A DNA stretch of 41,284 bases from Klebsiella pneumoniae (GTDB lineage: Bacteria > Myxococcota_A > UBA796 > SXON01): assembly GCA_945862325.1 (NCBI GenBank), contig CAMAXZ010000039.1, forward strand, positions 1-41,284. The letters run 5' to 3'. The translations under genes and the position numbers were made by a program. Numbering within the stretch: position 1 is the first letter of the stretch; the number at the start of each line of letters is the position of its first letter. The notes beneath the pieces were generated by a model. The model saw only the letters and a list, made by a program, of their open reading frames with translations. It was not told the origin of the DNA and did no database searches. Shown here in pieces: positions 8,093-16,086 of this stretch.

Positions 8093-9060
8093 CGTCCGAG
8101 ACGCGCAACGGCGGCGAGCGCCTCGTCGTCATCGCCAACCCCCGCGCCGCGGGCGGCCGGGTCCACGCGCGCCGGGACGCGATCATGCGCGCGGTCGACC
8201 GCGCCTTCGCCCATGCGCGGATCGTGTGGACCGAAGGCCCCGGACACGCCACGGAGATCGCCCGCACCGAAGCGCCCGGGTGCGACATCGTCGCGGCGCT
8301 CGGCGGCGACGGCACGTGCAGCGAGGTCGTGAACGGACTCGTGGACGCCGCGGGCACGGTGACCAACCCCAAGGTCGTCTTCACCGTCCTGCCGTTGGGC
8401 ACCGGGGGGGACCTCGTGCGCACGCTGCAGATCCCCGCCACCCTGAGCGGGGCGCTCTGGGTCGCGTCCACCGGGATGACCCTCCCGCTCGACCTCGGCG
8501 CGATCACCCTGGCGGACGGCACGCGCCGTGTGTTCGTGAACGTGCTCGGCGTCGGCGCGAACGCGGAGGTGTGCGCGCGCGCGAACCGTTCGTCGAAGCG
8601 GCTTGGCGGGGTCTTCACCTTCCTCCCGGCCGTCCTGTCCACGGCGCTGTCGTACCGGCCGCGCCCGCTGCGCTGGACAGCGGAGGGGCCGGAGGGGCGC
8701 CGAGAGCTCAGCCTGGACACCCTCGGCGCCTTCGTGGCGAACGGGTCGTACTGCGGGGCCGGGCTCTACGTCGGGCGTGACGGCTCGATGGCGGATGGTT
8801 ACTTCGACGTGACGATCGTGCCGACCGTGTCCGCCGCTCAGGTCCCCCGCATGCTCCCGCGGCTGTACGACGGCTCGTTGGGAGACGCCCCTGGCGTCGT
8901 GCGGTTTCGCGCCTCGACGCTGACCGTCGAAGGCGACGTCGACACCGAGGCCGACGGCGAACTGCTGCCGCCCGGCCCGGTGACCGTACGGGTCCTTCCG
9001 AGGATTCTCCAGGTTCGCGCTGGATGGTTGAAGCCTCCGGCCGCTCCCGCCCGATCCTGA
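8089..9060 (+). CDS. YegS/DAGK-type lipid kinase
   Basis: 323 aa. This is a diacylglycerol-kinase catalytic fold with VVIANPRAAGG at the start, the nucleotide-binding GGDGT (72-76), the VNGL helix, and LPLGTGGDLVR (about 101-111) where many members have GTxNDFAR. A C-terminal beta domain includes VEGDVDTEADGELLP, which matches the conserved D-G-E stretch of YegS. It phosphorylates a lipid such as diacylglycerol, ceramide or a related alcohol at the membrane face. Being the last gene of an operon with an AGPS-like flavoprotein and an Fe-S protein, it probably acts in the same lipid pathway. An intrinsic terminator follows. Confidence 0.85.
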   Translation: MTSETRNGGERLVVIANPRAAGGRVHARRDAIMRAVDRAFAHARIVWTEGPGHATEIARTEAPGCDIVAALGGDGTCSEVVNGLVDAAGTVTNPKVVFTVLPLGTGGDLVRTLQIPATLSGALWVASTGMTLPLDLGAITLADGTRRVFVNVLGVGANAEVCARANRSSKRLGGVFTFLPAVLSTALSYRPRPLRWTAEGPEGRRELSLDTLGAFVANGSYCGAGLYVGRDGSMADGYFDVTIVPTVSAAQVPRMLPRLYDGSLGDAPGVVRFRASTLTVEGDVDTEADGELLPPGPVTVRVLPRILQVRAGWLKPPAAPARS

Positions 9061-9095
9061 GCGTCCCCGCGCCGCGCTCCCGCCGCGGTGTGCAC

Positions 9096-9126
9096 GTCGG
9101 CCCTGGCTCGCGCGGCCGACTTTTCC
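9096..9126 (+). terminator. Intrinsic terminator of the flavoprotein/Fe-S/kinase operon
   Basis: A perfect 7-bp stem, GTCGGCC (9096-9102) with GGCCGAC (9114-9120), has an 11-base loop and is followed directly by TTTTCC. It begins 36 bases after the kinase stop. Confidence 0.75.
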
Positions 9127-9182
9127 GATGTTTGGATTATTTTCGTTTTTAGACAGAGTGCGCAAAAAGAGACGTTTTCCCG

Positions 9183-9211
9183 TTGTCTCGATTTCAGCGC
9201 TTTGCTAATAG
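9183..9211 (+). promoter_or_regulatory. Sigma70-like promoter for HU with extended -10
   Basis: TTGTCT (9183-9188), a 17-base spacer, then TGC-TAATAG (-10 hexamer 9206-9211, with the TGn extension at 9203-9205). The preceding ~60 bases (9120-9180) are unusually AT rich for this window and contain A and T runs like an UP element. The leader of about 120 bases contains a CGCCGG/CCGGCG hairpin around 9246-9265. A strong promoter suits an abundant nucleoid protein. Confidence 0.6.
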
Positions 9212-9338
9212 AGGCGTGCCGATGGTCGTTGGATCGTCGTGATCTCGCCGGGGCGCCCTCCGGCGGGTCTTGACGGCCCACTGACTACCCCGCACGCAGT
9301 TTTTTGCGTTTCCGTTCCCGACCCCTCAGGAGGATCAA

Positions 9339-9620
9339 ATGAACAAGGCTGACCTCACCGACGACCTCGCCAAGAAGACCGGGCTCCCCAAGATCCGCGC
9401 CGCCGTGTACGTGAACCACCTGATGGACAGCATCCAGGACGCCCTGACCCGCGGCGAGAAGGTCACGATCAGCGATTTCGGCACCTTCCAGGTGTCCGAG
9501 CGCAAGGCGTTCACGGGCAACAACCCGAAGACGCAGGAGAAGATCGAGGTGCCCATGCGCCGGATCCCCGTGTTCCGCGCGGGCAAGGGCCTCAAGGACG
9601 CGCTGAACGTCGTCAAGTAG
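9339..9620 (+). CDS. hup: HU-family DNA-binding protein
   Basis: 93 aa, the usual length. HU bends and compacts DNA as a dimer. The DNABII signature is clear: MNKADLTDDLAKKTGLPK at the N-terminus, then SDFGTFQVSERKAF, NNPKT, and IPVFRAGKGLKDALN at the end. AGGAGG lies 5 bases before the ATG. It is a single-gene unit with its own promoter and terminators. IHF subunits have a similar core, but the sequence reads as HU. Confidence 0.93.
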   Translation: MNKADLTDDLAKKTGLPKIRAAVYVNHLMDSIQDALTRGEKVTISDFGTFQVSERKAFTGNNPKTQEKIEVPMRRIPVFRAGKGLKDALNVVK

Positions 9621-9660
9621 TCCACCCCTCGGGGCGCGGCATTGGCCGCCCCCGACGGTT

Positions 9661-9707
9661 GACAGGGCGCCCCTCCCGAATGAGGTTGGCGCCCTGTCGC
9701 TCGTTTT
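9661..9707 (+). terminator. Intrinsic terminator between HU and ribA
   Basis: A perfect 11-bp inverted repeat, GACAGGGCGCC (9661-9671) with GGCGCCCTGTC (9688-9698), has a loop holding a second CCTC/GAGG stem, and TTTT follows at 9704-9707. A weaker hairpin (9630-9654) precedes it directly after the HU stop. No FMN-riboswitch sequence is visible, so I read this as HU termination and not ribA control. Confidence 0.7.
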
Positions 9708-9741
9708 GCGGCGGTGCCCGCGAGGACGGGCAGGAGGTCGG

Positions 9742-10359
9742 ATGCGCACTCAGTCGGTGGCCACCCCGGGCGGAACGTCCGTCCGATTCGCCGCGGAGGC
9801 GCATCTTCCGACGCGCTTCGGTGACTTTCGCGTGCTCGCCTTCGAGAGCGGCTCGGACGGGCGGGAGTACGGGGTGCTCGTGCGCGGCGAGGTGGACGGG
9901 CACGAAGGCGTCCCCGTGCGCCTGCACTCGGAGTGCTTCACCGGCGACGTGATGGGCAGCTTGAAGTGCGACTGTCGCGACCAGCTCGAGGCCGCCTTGC
10001 GCTTCCTCGGCGAGGCGGAGCGCGGCGCGATCCTCTACCTGCCGCAGGAGGGCCGCGGCATCGGCCTGGCGAACAAGATCCGCGCCTACGCGCTCCAAGA
10101 CGAGGGGCTCGACACGGTCGAGGCGAACCTCGCGCTCGGTTTCCCCGACGACGCGCGCCGTTACGACATCGCCGCGGAGATCGTCCGCCAGCTCGGCATC
10201 CGCTCGGTCGGCCTGTTGACGAACAACCCGAACAAGCTCGCCGGCCTGCGTCGCGCCGGGCTGGTCGTCGCGTCGCACATCCCGCTGAAGGTGCCGACCA
10301 ACGCGCACAACACCCGCTACCTGGACACCAAGCGCGTGAAGAGCGGGCACCTGCTCTGA
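9742..10359 (+). CDS. ribA: GTP cyclohydrolase II
   Basis: 205 aa, a stand-alone RibA. It opens GTP and releases formate and pyrophosphate in the first step of riboflavin synthesis. Zinc ligands are Cys65 (LHSECFTGD), Cys76 and Cys78 (SLKCDCRDQL). LPQEGRGIGLANKIRAY holds the catalytic Arg region, and LLTNNPNKLAGL is the usual C-terminal block. The RibB domain (DHBP synthase) is not fused here. AGGAGG lies 4 bases before the ATG at 9742. The protein could be read from TTG 9706, but homology starts later. Confidence 0.94.
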   Translation: MRTQSVATPGGTSVRFAAEAHLPTRFGDFRVLAFESGSDGREYGVLVRGEVDGHEGVPVRLHSECFTGDVMGSLKCDCRDQLEAALRFLGEAERGAILYLPQEGRGIGLANKIRAYALQDEGLDTVEANLALGFPDDARRYDIAAEIVRQLGIRSVGLLTNNPNKLAGLRRAGLVVASHIPLKVPTNAHNTRYLDTKRVKSGHLL

Positions 10360-10408
10360 GCGGCGGCGACTCGATTCGCGCGATGCGCGACGCACAGCGG
10401 TTCTTGCG

Positions 10409-10438
10409 TTGACACGCGGCTGTGACCTCGGGTACCCT
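10409..10438 (+). promoter_or_regulatory. Sigma70-like promoter for the metal-motif lipoprotein
   Basis: A consensus TTGACA (10409-10414), an 18-base spacer and TACCCT (10433-10438), 50 bases before the lipoprotein ATG. GAGGA precedes that ATG by 6 bases. Confidence 0.55.
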
Positions 10439-10488
10439 TCAAGGCGCCCTGCCGTCGTTCGACCGCGACGGCCCAACGCGAGGACTTC

Positions 10489-12615
10489 ATGAACCGCCTC
10501 ACCCTTCTTGCTCTGTGCGCCCCGATCGTCGTGCTCGTGGCGTGCCCGAAGCCCGTCACCACGGAGGAGTACGCCTACCCCGTCATGGTGCTCAGCCAGC
10601 CGTCGCTGGAGTTCGGGCTCGGCTCCGCGGAAGAGCCCGTCATGCGGGACGTCTTCCTCTCCAACAACGGCGAGCTCGACATGGGCGTGGGCAGCATCAC
10701 CATCTCCGAGGATGGCGCGCTCAGCTACACCGTCAGCTGGGACGAGAGTGAGATCGGCGGCGAGGGCTGCACCGTGGCCCCGGCCGAGGACGACGGCGGC
10801 GAGGACGACACCGACGCCGACGCGAAGGACATCGACATCGACACCGGTGGCGGCTCGGAGACCGGCGGTGACGACACCGGCAGCGGCGAGGACACGGGCA
10901 CCGGCGTCGACACCGGCGGCGGTGACGACACGGGCACCGACCCGGTCGAAGAGGGCGCCGCGCTGTTCGTGCTCCCGCCCAATTGCCGCATCCCGTTGCA
11001 CGTGAGCTACTCGCCCGCCACCGTCGGCGACGTGTGGGGCGCGGTGCTCGTCGAGAGCGTGCGCGAGCCCGGCGACCCCCCGGCCGGCGAGCTGCCCGCG
11101 TACCTCGAAGATCCCGTGCACTGGCGCCAGCTCGTGTACCTGCACGGTGAGGCCGAGCAGGAGCAGGGCACGCTCATCGTCCGCCCGCGCTCGCACGACT
11201 TCGGGTACGTCCACCCCGACGCGGCCGCGGACGCCGACCCGGCCCGCATCGAGATCCAGAACGTCGGCAACGGCGACATCACGCTCGCCGACGTGTCCCT
11301 GTCCTCGAGCTGCGGCACCGAGTTCGAGCTGATCACCACCGTCGCGCCGGGCACGGTCATCGCCGGCGGCGCGTCGACCCTCGTCGAGGTCGCGTTCCTG
11401 CCGGACGACACGGGCCCGGCCTACTGCCAGGTCAACATCACGTCCGACGATCTGGCGACGCCCGAGGTCGACGTGACCCTCCGCGGCAACACCGGCAGCG
11501 CCCCCGACAACTCCGCGCCGACGATCTTCATCCGCTCGCCCGACAGCGGCACCCGCTACGACGCCATCCGCCCGCTGACGCTGGAGATGAACGTCTTCGA
11601 CGCCGACCAGCCGCCGACGTCGCTCGTGTGTACCGTGCGCAGCGCGCTCCGCGCCGAGACCCTCGCGAGCTGCACCCCGGTCGACGAGTCCGGGCACGTG
11701 TTCGTCGAGATCGCCGCCGAGAACTTCGAGACGATGACCGACGCGATCGTCGCGACGGTCACCGACGCGGCGGGCGTGCAGCGCTCCGCCTCCATCGCGC
11801 TCGTCGTCAACGGCGACTTCCCCTCGGACGACGACGACGGGGACGGCTTCGGGGCCGAGGGTGAGTTCATCGACTGCGACGACTCGAACATCCTCACCTA
11901 CCCGGATGCCGCCGAGGTGTACGACCTCGAGGACAACGACTGCGACGGCATCTCCGACGAGGGTACCGAAGGCGCGGACGACGACGGCGACAGCTACGCC
12001 GAGGTCGACGGCGACTGCGACGACGACAACGACCAGGTGTACCCGGGCGGCCCCGAGCGCGCCGACGGCACCGACAACGACTGCGACGGCGTCGTCGACG
12101 AAGGCACGTCGATGAGCGACGACGACGGCGACGGCTTCGCCGAGATCAACAACGACTGCAACGACAACAACGCCGACGTCAACCCGTCCGCCACCGAGAT
12201 CTGCGACGGCCTCGACAACGACTGTGACGGCCTCGCCGACTCCGCCGACAACTGCGTGTCCACCGACACGAACCCGATCATCGTGGGCGGCACGCTGCGC
12301 CCCGACCAGAACGCGTGCCTCGCGGGCGACGTCATCACCGTCGACGCCAAGATCGTGGACGGCGACGGCGACGAGCTGGTGTACACGTGGGCGGACGACG
12401 GCGCCGGCAGCTTCGACAACCCCGCGGCGCCGGTGGTGAACTGGACCTGCCCGGAGCCGGGCTCGGGCGTCGCGCGCAAGACGGTCAACATGTACATGAC
12501 CGTGGTCGACACCGACGGCAACCAGGCCTGGGCGTACGACAAGGTCTTCGTGTACCCCTCGGACATGAGCCCGAGCATCTACGACCCGTGGACCAAGATC
12601 GTCGTCTCGGAGTAG
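10489..12615 (+). CDS. Large lipoprotein with ASH-like domains and MopE-type metal-binding repeats
   Basis: 708 aa. A signal peptide ends in a lipobox (LVAC, Cys19), with Pro at +2, so it is probably outer-membrane anchored. Residues ~30-200 look like one ASH/choice-of-anchor-D beta domain (VLSQPSLEFGLG, then CRIPLHVSYSP) interrupted at ~98-156 by a Asp/Thr/Gly-rich insert. A second such domain (SHDFGYVHP...VEVAFLPDD) covers ~225-330. Residues ~445-592 hold three MopE-type repeats built on CDxxN...YP...DNDCDG, which in MopE-like proteins bind metal (Ca or Cu). A PKD/Ig-like domain ends the protein. It probably acts at the cell surface as an adhesin or scaffold. The TadE gene starts 68 bases downstream. 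Confidence 0.82.
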   Translation: MNRLTLLALCAPIVVLVACPKPVTTEEYAYPVMVLSQPSLEFGLGSAEEPVMRDVFLSNNGELDMGVGSITISEDGALSYTVSWDESEIGGEGCTVAPAEDDGGEDDTDADAKDIDIDTGGGSETGGDDTGSGEDTGTGVDTGGGDDTGTDPVEEGAALFVLPPNCRIPLHVSYSPATVGDVWGAVLVESVREPGDPPAGELPAYLEDPVHWRQLVYLHGEAEQEQGTLIVRPRSHDFGYVHPDAAADADPARIEIQNVGNGDITLADVSLSSSCGTEFELITTVAPGTVIAGGASTLVEVAFLPDDTGPAYCQVNITSDDLATPEVDVTLRGNTGSAPDNSAPTIFIRSPDSGTRYDAIRPLTLEMNVFDADQPPTSLVCTVRSALRAETLASCTPVDESGHVFVEIAAENFETMTDAIVATVTDAAGVQRSASIALVVNGDFPSDDDDGDGFGAEGEFIDCDDSNILTYPDAAEVYDLEDNDCDGISDEGTEGADDDGDSYAEVDGDCDDDNDQVYPGGPERADGTDNDCDGVVDEGTSMSDDDGDGFAEINNDCNDNNADVNPSATEICDGLDNDCDGLADSADNCVSTDTNPIIVGGTLRPDQNACLAGDVITVDAKIVDGDGDELVYTWADDGAGSFDNPAAPVVNWTCPEPGSGVARKTVNMYMTVVDTDGNQAWAYDKVFVYPSDMSPSIYDPWTKIVVSE

Positions 12616-12667
12616 CGAGGGTGCCCCATCGCCGTCGCTTTTGGGGGCAGCAGGCAGGCCCGCGATT

Positions 12668-12673
12668 TGCTAT
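12668..12673 (+). promoter_or_regulatory. -10-like element just upstream of the first TadE start
   Basis: TGCTAT at 12668-12673 lies 10 bases before the ATG at 12684. No Shine-Dalgarno sequence is present, so a transcript starting about 7 bases after the hexamer would be nearly leaderless. A clear -35 at normal spacing is not visible. The bases TATCGTCC followed by 5 bases and the start codon recur exactly before the kinase gene at 38702. Confidence 0.35.
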
Positions 12674-12683
12674 CGTCCTCGAC

Positions 12684-13094
12684 ATGCGCAAGGGTCAGGC
12701 CACGGTCGAGTTCGCGCTGCTCGTGCCGTTCATCTTCGCGTTCCTGTTCCTCGTCATCGAGCTCGGGTTCTTCTTCGGCGACACGATGTACGTGACGTAC
12801 GCGGCGTTCGCCGGGGCGCGCGCGCAGCAGGTCGGTGAGGACGCGAGCGACGCGACGGACCTCCTGCTCGACGGCAACATGACGCGCACCGCGACGGTGT
12901 CCGCGAGCCGCAGCCGCGGCACGGTGACCGTGCGGCACCGCTGGCCGACGAGCCTGCCGTTCGTCAACCAGATCGTCTCCAACCTCGACTTCGACGTGAC
13001 CGTGGTCGCGGGGCCGAACGAGGAGGACTACGAGGGGCGGAGCGGCGCGCTCCCGAGCCGGTACGCCGACAACAACTGCCGGGGGCGCTGTTGA
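12684..13094 (+). CDS. TadE-like pseudopilin
   Basis: 136 aa. It has a short basic N-terminus and a prepilin-like site, KGQATVEFALLVPF, followed by a hydrophobic helix (about residues 8-30). The Gly before QATVE and the Glu at +5 match the TadE class. The rest is a small exported domain. TadE/TadF proteins are minor pseudopilins of Tad (tight adherence) machines. The stop overlaps the start of the next gene. No secretion ATPase, secretin or prepilin peptidase gene is in the window. Confidence 0.75.
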   Translation: MRKGQATVEFALLVPFIFAFLFLVIELGFFFGDTMYVTYAAFAGARAQQVGEDASDATDLLLDGNMTRTATVSASRSRGTVTVRHRWPTSLPFVNQIVSNLDFDVTVVAGPNEEDYEGRSGALPSRYADNNCRGRC

Positions 13095-14200
13095 TCCGCG
13101 GGTTGCGTCGCGCGCGCCGCGGGCAGGCGAGCGTCATGCTCGCGCTGTCGATCTTCGCCACGCTGCTCGTGCTCGCCATGGCGGTCAACGTGGGCACGGT
13201 CGTCAACGACCGGGTGCGCATGCAGGTCACCGCCGACCTCGCGACCTACGCGGTGGCCTACAGCGAAGCCGCCGCGCTCAACGACGTGTCCTCGAAGAAC
13301 GAGGAGATCGCGGACATCATCAAGCAGTGCCGCCGCGACCTCGAGAACGGTCCGTTCGCGGGTTCGTGGAACACGAACCCGTGCAGCATCCTGCCCACGG
13401 ATCCGCTCGCGGACCGCATCGTCGACCGCTGCAAGATGCAGGTGGATCAAGCCATCGTCGAGTTCACGCAGGCGGCGCGTTGGGACGCCACGGTCGAGCC
13501 CGCGCTCCGCGCGGGCGAGAACACCGCCGACGCGAACTTCTCGGGGGTCGACGTCACCTTCTTCGACGACGTGGTGGGGTCGCCGACCCGCCGCGGCACC
13601 TTCCGCACGACCTACGCGACCAACAGCATGGGCGCCCGCGGCACCTTCGAGTCGATCGCGAACTTCACGCAGGTCACCGACGTCTACCTGAACTACTCGG
13701 TCATCGTCGAGAATCCGACGACGTGCACGCCGCTGCCGGTGCCGGTGCCGTCCTGGCCCACGAGCTTGAAGGCGTGGTTCTACAAGGACACGAACGAGCC
13801 CGACCTATGGGTCGCGGGCCGCGTGTCGGGCACCCCCGCGCGCCCGTTCATGGACACCGACTACAGCTCGTTCGGCCGCGACCGCGGGTACTTCGGGTCG
13901 TCCTCGACGGGCGGCGACGACGAGCTCGTGGCGTACGCCGTCGCCAAGCCCTACGACGGCTCGGTCGGCCCCTCGAACGTCGCGTGGCTGCAGCGCACGG
14001 GCAACATCCCCGGCCCGCACCCTCTCGGCGTGTTCGACAACCAGTCGATCTGGTTCCCGAAGTTCACGATGGTGCAGGAGTACCGCGCGCGACTCGCCGG
14101 CATCAACGACGACCTCGCGGGCTCGACCACCCCCGCGGAGCTCATCCGTCGCGACGGCGGAAGCTTCGGCGGCTGGGACATGTCCAAGTTCCACCACTGA
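13091..14200 (+). CDS. TadG-like pilus-associated protein
   Basis: 369 aa. The N-terminus RRARRGQASVMLALSIF leads into a hydrophobic helix and then NVGTVVNDRVRMQVTADLATYAVAYSEA, the pattern of the TadG N-terminal domain. About 300 extracytoplasmic residues of unknown fold follow. The TTG start overlaps the TadE stop (TTGA); no better start is near. Expected location is the inner membrane with a periplasmic body. It is co-transcribed with the two TadE-like genes. Confidence 0.72.
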   Translation: MIRGLRRARRGQASVMLALSIFATLLVLAMAVNVGTVVNDRVRMQVTADLATYAVAYSEAAALNDVSSKNEEIADIIKQCRRDLENGPFAGSWNTNPCSILPTDPLADRIVDRCKMQVDQAIVEFTQAARWDATVEPALRAGENTADANFSGVDVTFFDDVVGSPTRRGTFRTTYATNSMGARGTFESIANFTQVTDVYLNYSVIVENPTTCTPLPVPVPSWPTSLKAWFYKDTNEPDLWVAGRVSGTPARPFMDTDYSSFGRDRGYFGSSSTGGDDELVAYAVAKPYDGSVGPSNVAWLQRTGNIPGPHPLGVFDNQSIWFPKFTMVQEYRARLAGINDDLAGSTTPAELIRRDGGSFGGWDMSKFHH

Positions 14201-14210
14201 GAGGCCGAGC

Positions 14211-14549
14211 ATGCGCACCCGCCGCCGCAGGGGACAGTCCGCCGTCGAGCTGATGATCATGGCGCCCCTCCTGGTGCTCGTCATCGTCGCGCTCATGCAG
14301 CTCTGGAGCGTGTGCTTCGGCGCCACCAACGCCCATCTTCGTGCGCGTGAGGCGGCGTTGCACGGCACCACGTACCTGAGCGGGCGCACGAGCGGCGTGT
14401 CCGCGAACGCGCCGTTCTCTGGCCGGAACTACAAGAAGGCGACCTTCACCACCTTCTCGTTCTCCGGCTCGGCCGAGGACACGTCGATCGCCGGGGTCGA
14501 CAGCCGCGGCCAGACCCTGCGCGCCCGGGCGGTCATTCGAAGCTTCTGA
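14211..14549 (+). CDS. Second TadE-like pseudopilin
   Basis: 112 aa. RRRRGQSAVELMIMAPLLVLVIVAL is a basic start, a prepilin-like site and a hydrophobic helix, as in TadE. A short domain of ~75 residues follows. It starts 10 bases after the TadG stop with GAGAGG upstream. The last 17 bases overlap the convergent rsmE gene. The TadE-TadG-TadE set lacks the rest of a Tad locus. Confidence 0.72.
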   Translation: MRTRRRRGQSAVELMIMAPLLVLVIVALMQLWSVCFGATNAHLRAREAALHGTTYLSGRTSGVSANAPFSGRNYKKATFTTFSFSGSAEDTSIAGVDSRGQTLRARAVIRSF

Positions 14550-15213
14550 ACCCCGCGGCGAGCGCCGCGGCGACGGCGGTGGGCGAGCGCAGGGTGTGCG
14601 GGCCGAGGCGCACCGGGAGGAACCCCGCGCCGACGAGCAGCGCGCGCTCCTCCGCGTCGAGCCCACCTTCCGGCCCGACCGCCAGCGCGAGCGGGGAGGT
14701 GGTCGGCCGCGGTGCGTCGTCGCCGTCGGCGTCGGCCAACCACCGCGCCTCGGGGCACCCGTCGAGGGCGTCTGCCCAGGACGTCGGCGCGCGGAGGTCC
14801 GGCACGGCCGCGCGGCCGCACTGGGTCACGGCGGCCCGAACGACACGATCGAGGCGGTCGAGCTTCGCCTCACCCGGGGGGCTCCGCCGGGCCCGGACCA
14901 GCCGGACCTCCGTGGCGCCCGCTTCGGTGGCCAGGGTGAGCGCCTCGTCGAGCAGGGGGCCCTTCGGCATGCCCAGGAGCACGACGCGCCGGGGCGCGGC
15001 CACCACGAGAACGGGCGCCACGACCCGCAGCACCGCGCGTGTGCCGCGCACGTCGTCCAACACCGCCTCGGCGGCGGCGCCGCGGCCGTCGGTGACCCGG
15101 ATCGTCGCGCCCCGGGGGAGGCGGATCACCCGCAGCACGTGGTGGCTGGCTTCGTCGTCGAGCTCGACGCACTCCCCCGCCGCGGGCACGTGCGCCGCGA
15201 CGACGCGCCTCAT
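14533..15213 (-). CDS. rsmE: 16S rRNA m3U1498 methyltransferase RsmE
   Basis: 226 aa. SPOUT-class enzyme that methylates N3 of U1498 in 16S rRNA. The N-terminal OB-like part has DDEASHHVLRVIRLPRG. The SPOUT core has LLGMPKGPLLDEAL, then LALAVGPEGGLDAEE (SAM knot), and LGPHTLRSPTAVAAALA near the end. The ATG at 15213 overlaps the prmA stop by 4 bases, a pairing seen in many bacteria. It is the last gene of the smpB-VKOR-prmA-rsmE run. Confidence 0.93.
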   Translation of the reverse strand: MRRVVAAHVPAAGECVELDDEASHHVLRVIRLPRGATIRVTDGRGAAAEAVLDDVRGTRAVLRVVAPVLVVAAPRRVVLLGMPKGPLLDEALTLATEAGATEVRLVRARRSPPGEAKLDRLDRVVRAAVTQCGRAAVPDLRAPTSWADALDGCPEARWLADADGDDAPRPTTSPLALAVGPEGGLDAEERALLVGAGFLPVRLGPHTLRSPTAVAAALAAGFRSFE

Positions 15214-16085
15214 CCCGCGGCTTCCGGCTCGGGTCCGTACTCCAGGGCGGTCCAGCCCTCCGCGGTGTCGTCCCGGAGCACCGGGCGCCCGGTGAACGCC
15301 GTCCGAACGAGGTCGGCGCGATCGGCGAGGATGCCCGCGAGCGCGATGACGCCGGAGGCGGAGACGCGACGAAGCTCGGGGGCGAGCGCGACGAGGACCT
15401 CGGCGAACAGGTTCGCCACGACGAGGGCGTAGGTGCCTTCCACCTCGGCGATCGGCGTCGCCGAGAAACGGGCGTCGAGCGCGTTCGCCGTGGCGGCCTC
15501 GCGCGCCGCACGGACCGCGTCGGGGTCGATGTCGACCCCGACCGCGCGCATTCCGAGCTTCGCGGCGGCGAGGGCGAGAATGCCGGAGCCGCAACCCACG
15601 TCGAGGCACGTCCCGCCCGGCGTCGCGTGGCGGTCGATCGCCTCGAGGCAGGCGCGGGTGGTGACGTGCTCGCCGGTGCCGAAGGCGTTGCCCGGCTCGA
15701 TGATCAGGGCGCCCTCGACCTCGTGCCATGGCGCGGCCACCACGAGGCGGCTGGAGATGTGAACGGGCTGGAAGTTCGCCTTCCACGTCTCGTTCCAGTC
15801 CTCCTCCACCTGGGTGCCCCACTCGGGGTCACGGGCGGTCCAGCCCGTCAACGCCGCGTCGATCGCCGCGTCGGTGGGGCGCTCCACGAACCATGCGCGC
15901 AGGCGAACCGCCCGCGGTGGCCGCGGCGCGGGGCCGGTGTCCCAGGGCTGCCGGTACTTCGGCGCCACGCCGTCCGGGAGGTCCTCCTGGAGGCCGGTGG
16001 CGCCGAGCGCGGTCAGCGCGCGGCTGACGGGCGCCACGCCCGGACGGGGCAGCGTGACCGCGTACACCCACCACGAGGCGGTCAT
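15210..16085 (-). CDS. prmA: Ribosomal protein L11 methyltransferase PrmA
   Basis: 291 aa. SAM-dependent trimethylation of L11. IIEPGNAFGTGEHVTT (about 128-143) and the SAM loop LDVGCGSGIL (161-170) are diagnostic, and VANLFAEVL is the NPPY-like catalytic region. The ATG at 16085 matches the start of homology (WWVYAVTLP). One base separates it from the preceding stop, and it overlaps rsmE downstream. Confidence 0.94.
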   Translation of the reverse strand: MTASWWVYAVTLPRPGVAPVSRALTALGATGLQEDLPDGVAPKYRQPWDTGPAPRPPRAVRLRAWFVERPTDAAIDAALTGWTARDPEWGTQVEEDWNETWKANFQPVHISSRLVVAAPWHEVEGALIIEPGNAFGTGEHVTTRACLEAIDRHATPGGTCLDVGCGSGILALAAAKLGMRAVGVDIDPDAVRAAREAATANALDARFSATPIAEVEGTYALVVANLFAEVLVALAPELRRVSASGVIALAGILADRADLVRTAFTGRPVLRDDTAEGWTALEYGPEPEAAG

Positions 16086-16086
16086 C

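Noticed and set aside
4602..8720. A very long open frame (about 1370 codons) on the minus strand opposite several genes
   Set aside because: The translation is Arg/Pro/Ala-rich without domains, and it lies opposite well-supported plus-strand genes and overlaps dihydroorotase. Long antisense frames are expected in DNA of this GC content and codon bias.
9088..9273. Small plus-strand ORF of 61 codons in the AT-rich gap before HU
   Set aside because: It starts at GTG inside the operon terminator, covers the HU promoter and has no ribosome site or family resemblance.
9661..9741. Possible FMN riboswitch before ribA
   Set aside because: No RFN-element consensus is present. The perfect 11-bp hairpin with a following TTTT fits a terminator for HU.
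9613..11697. Long minus-strand frame opposite ribA and the metal-motif lipoprotein
   Set aside because: Low-complexity Arg/Val/Ala/Asp composition with no motif. The plus-strand genes have clear family signatures.
11860..12260. DNA-level tandem repeat in the metal-motif region
   Set aside because: The repetition is at the protein level (CDxxN / DNDCDG motifs) with diverged DNA, so it is described within the gene and not as a separate DNA repeat.
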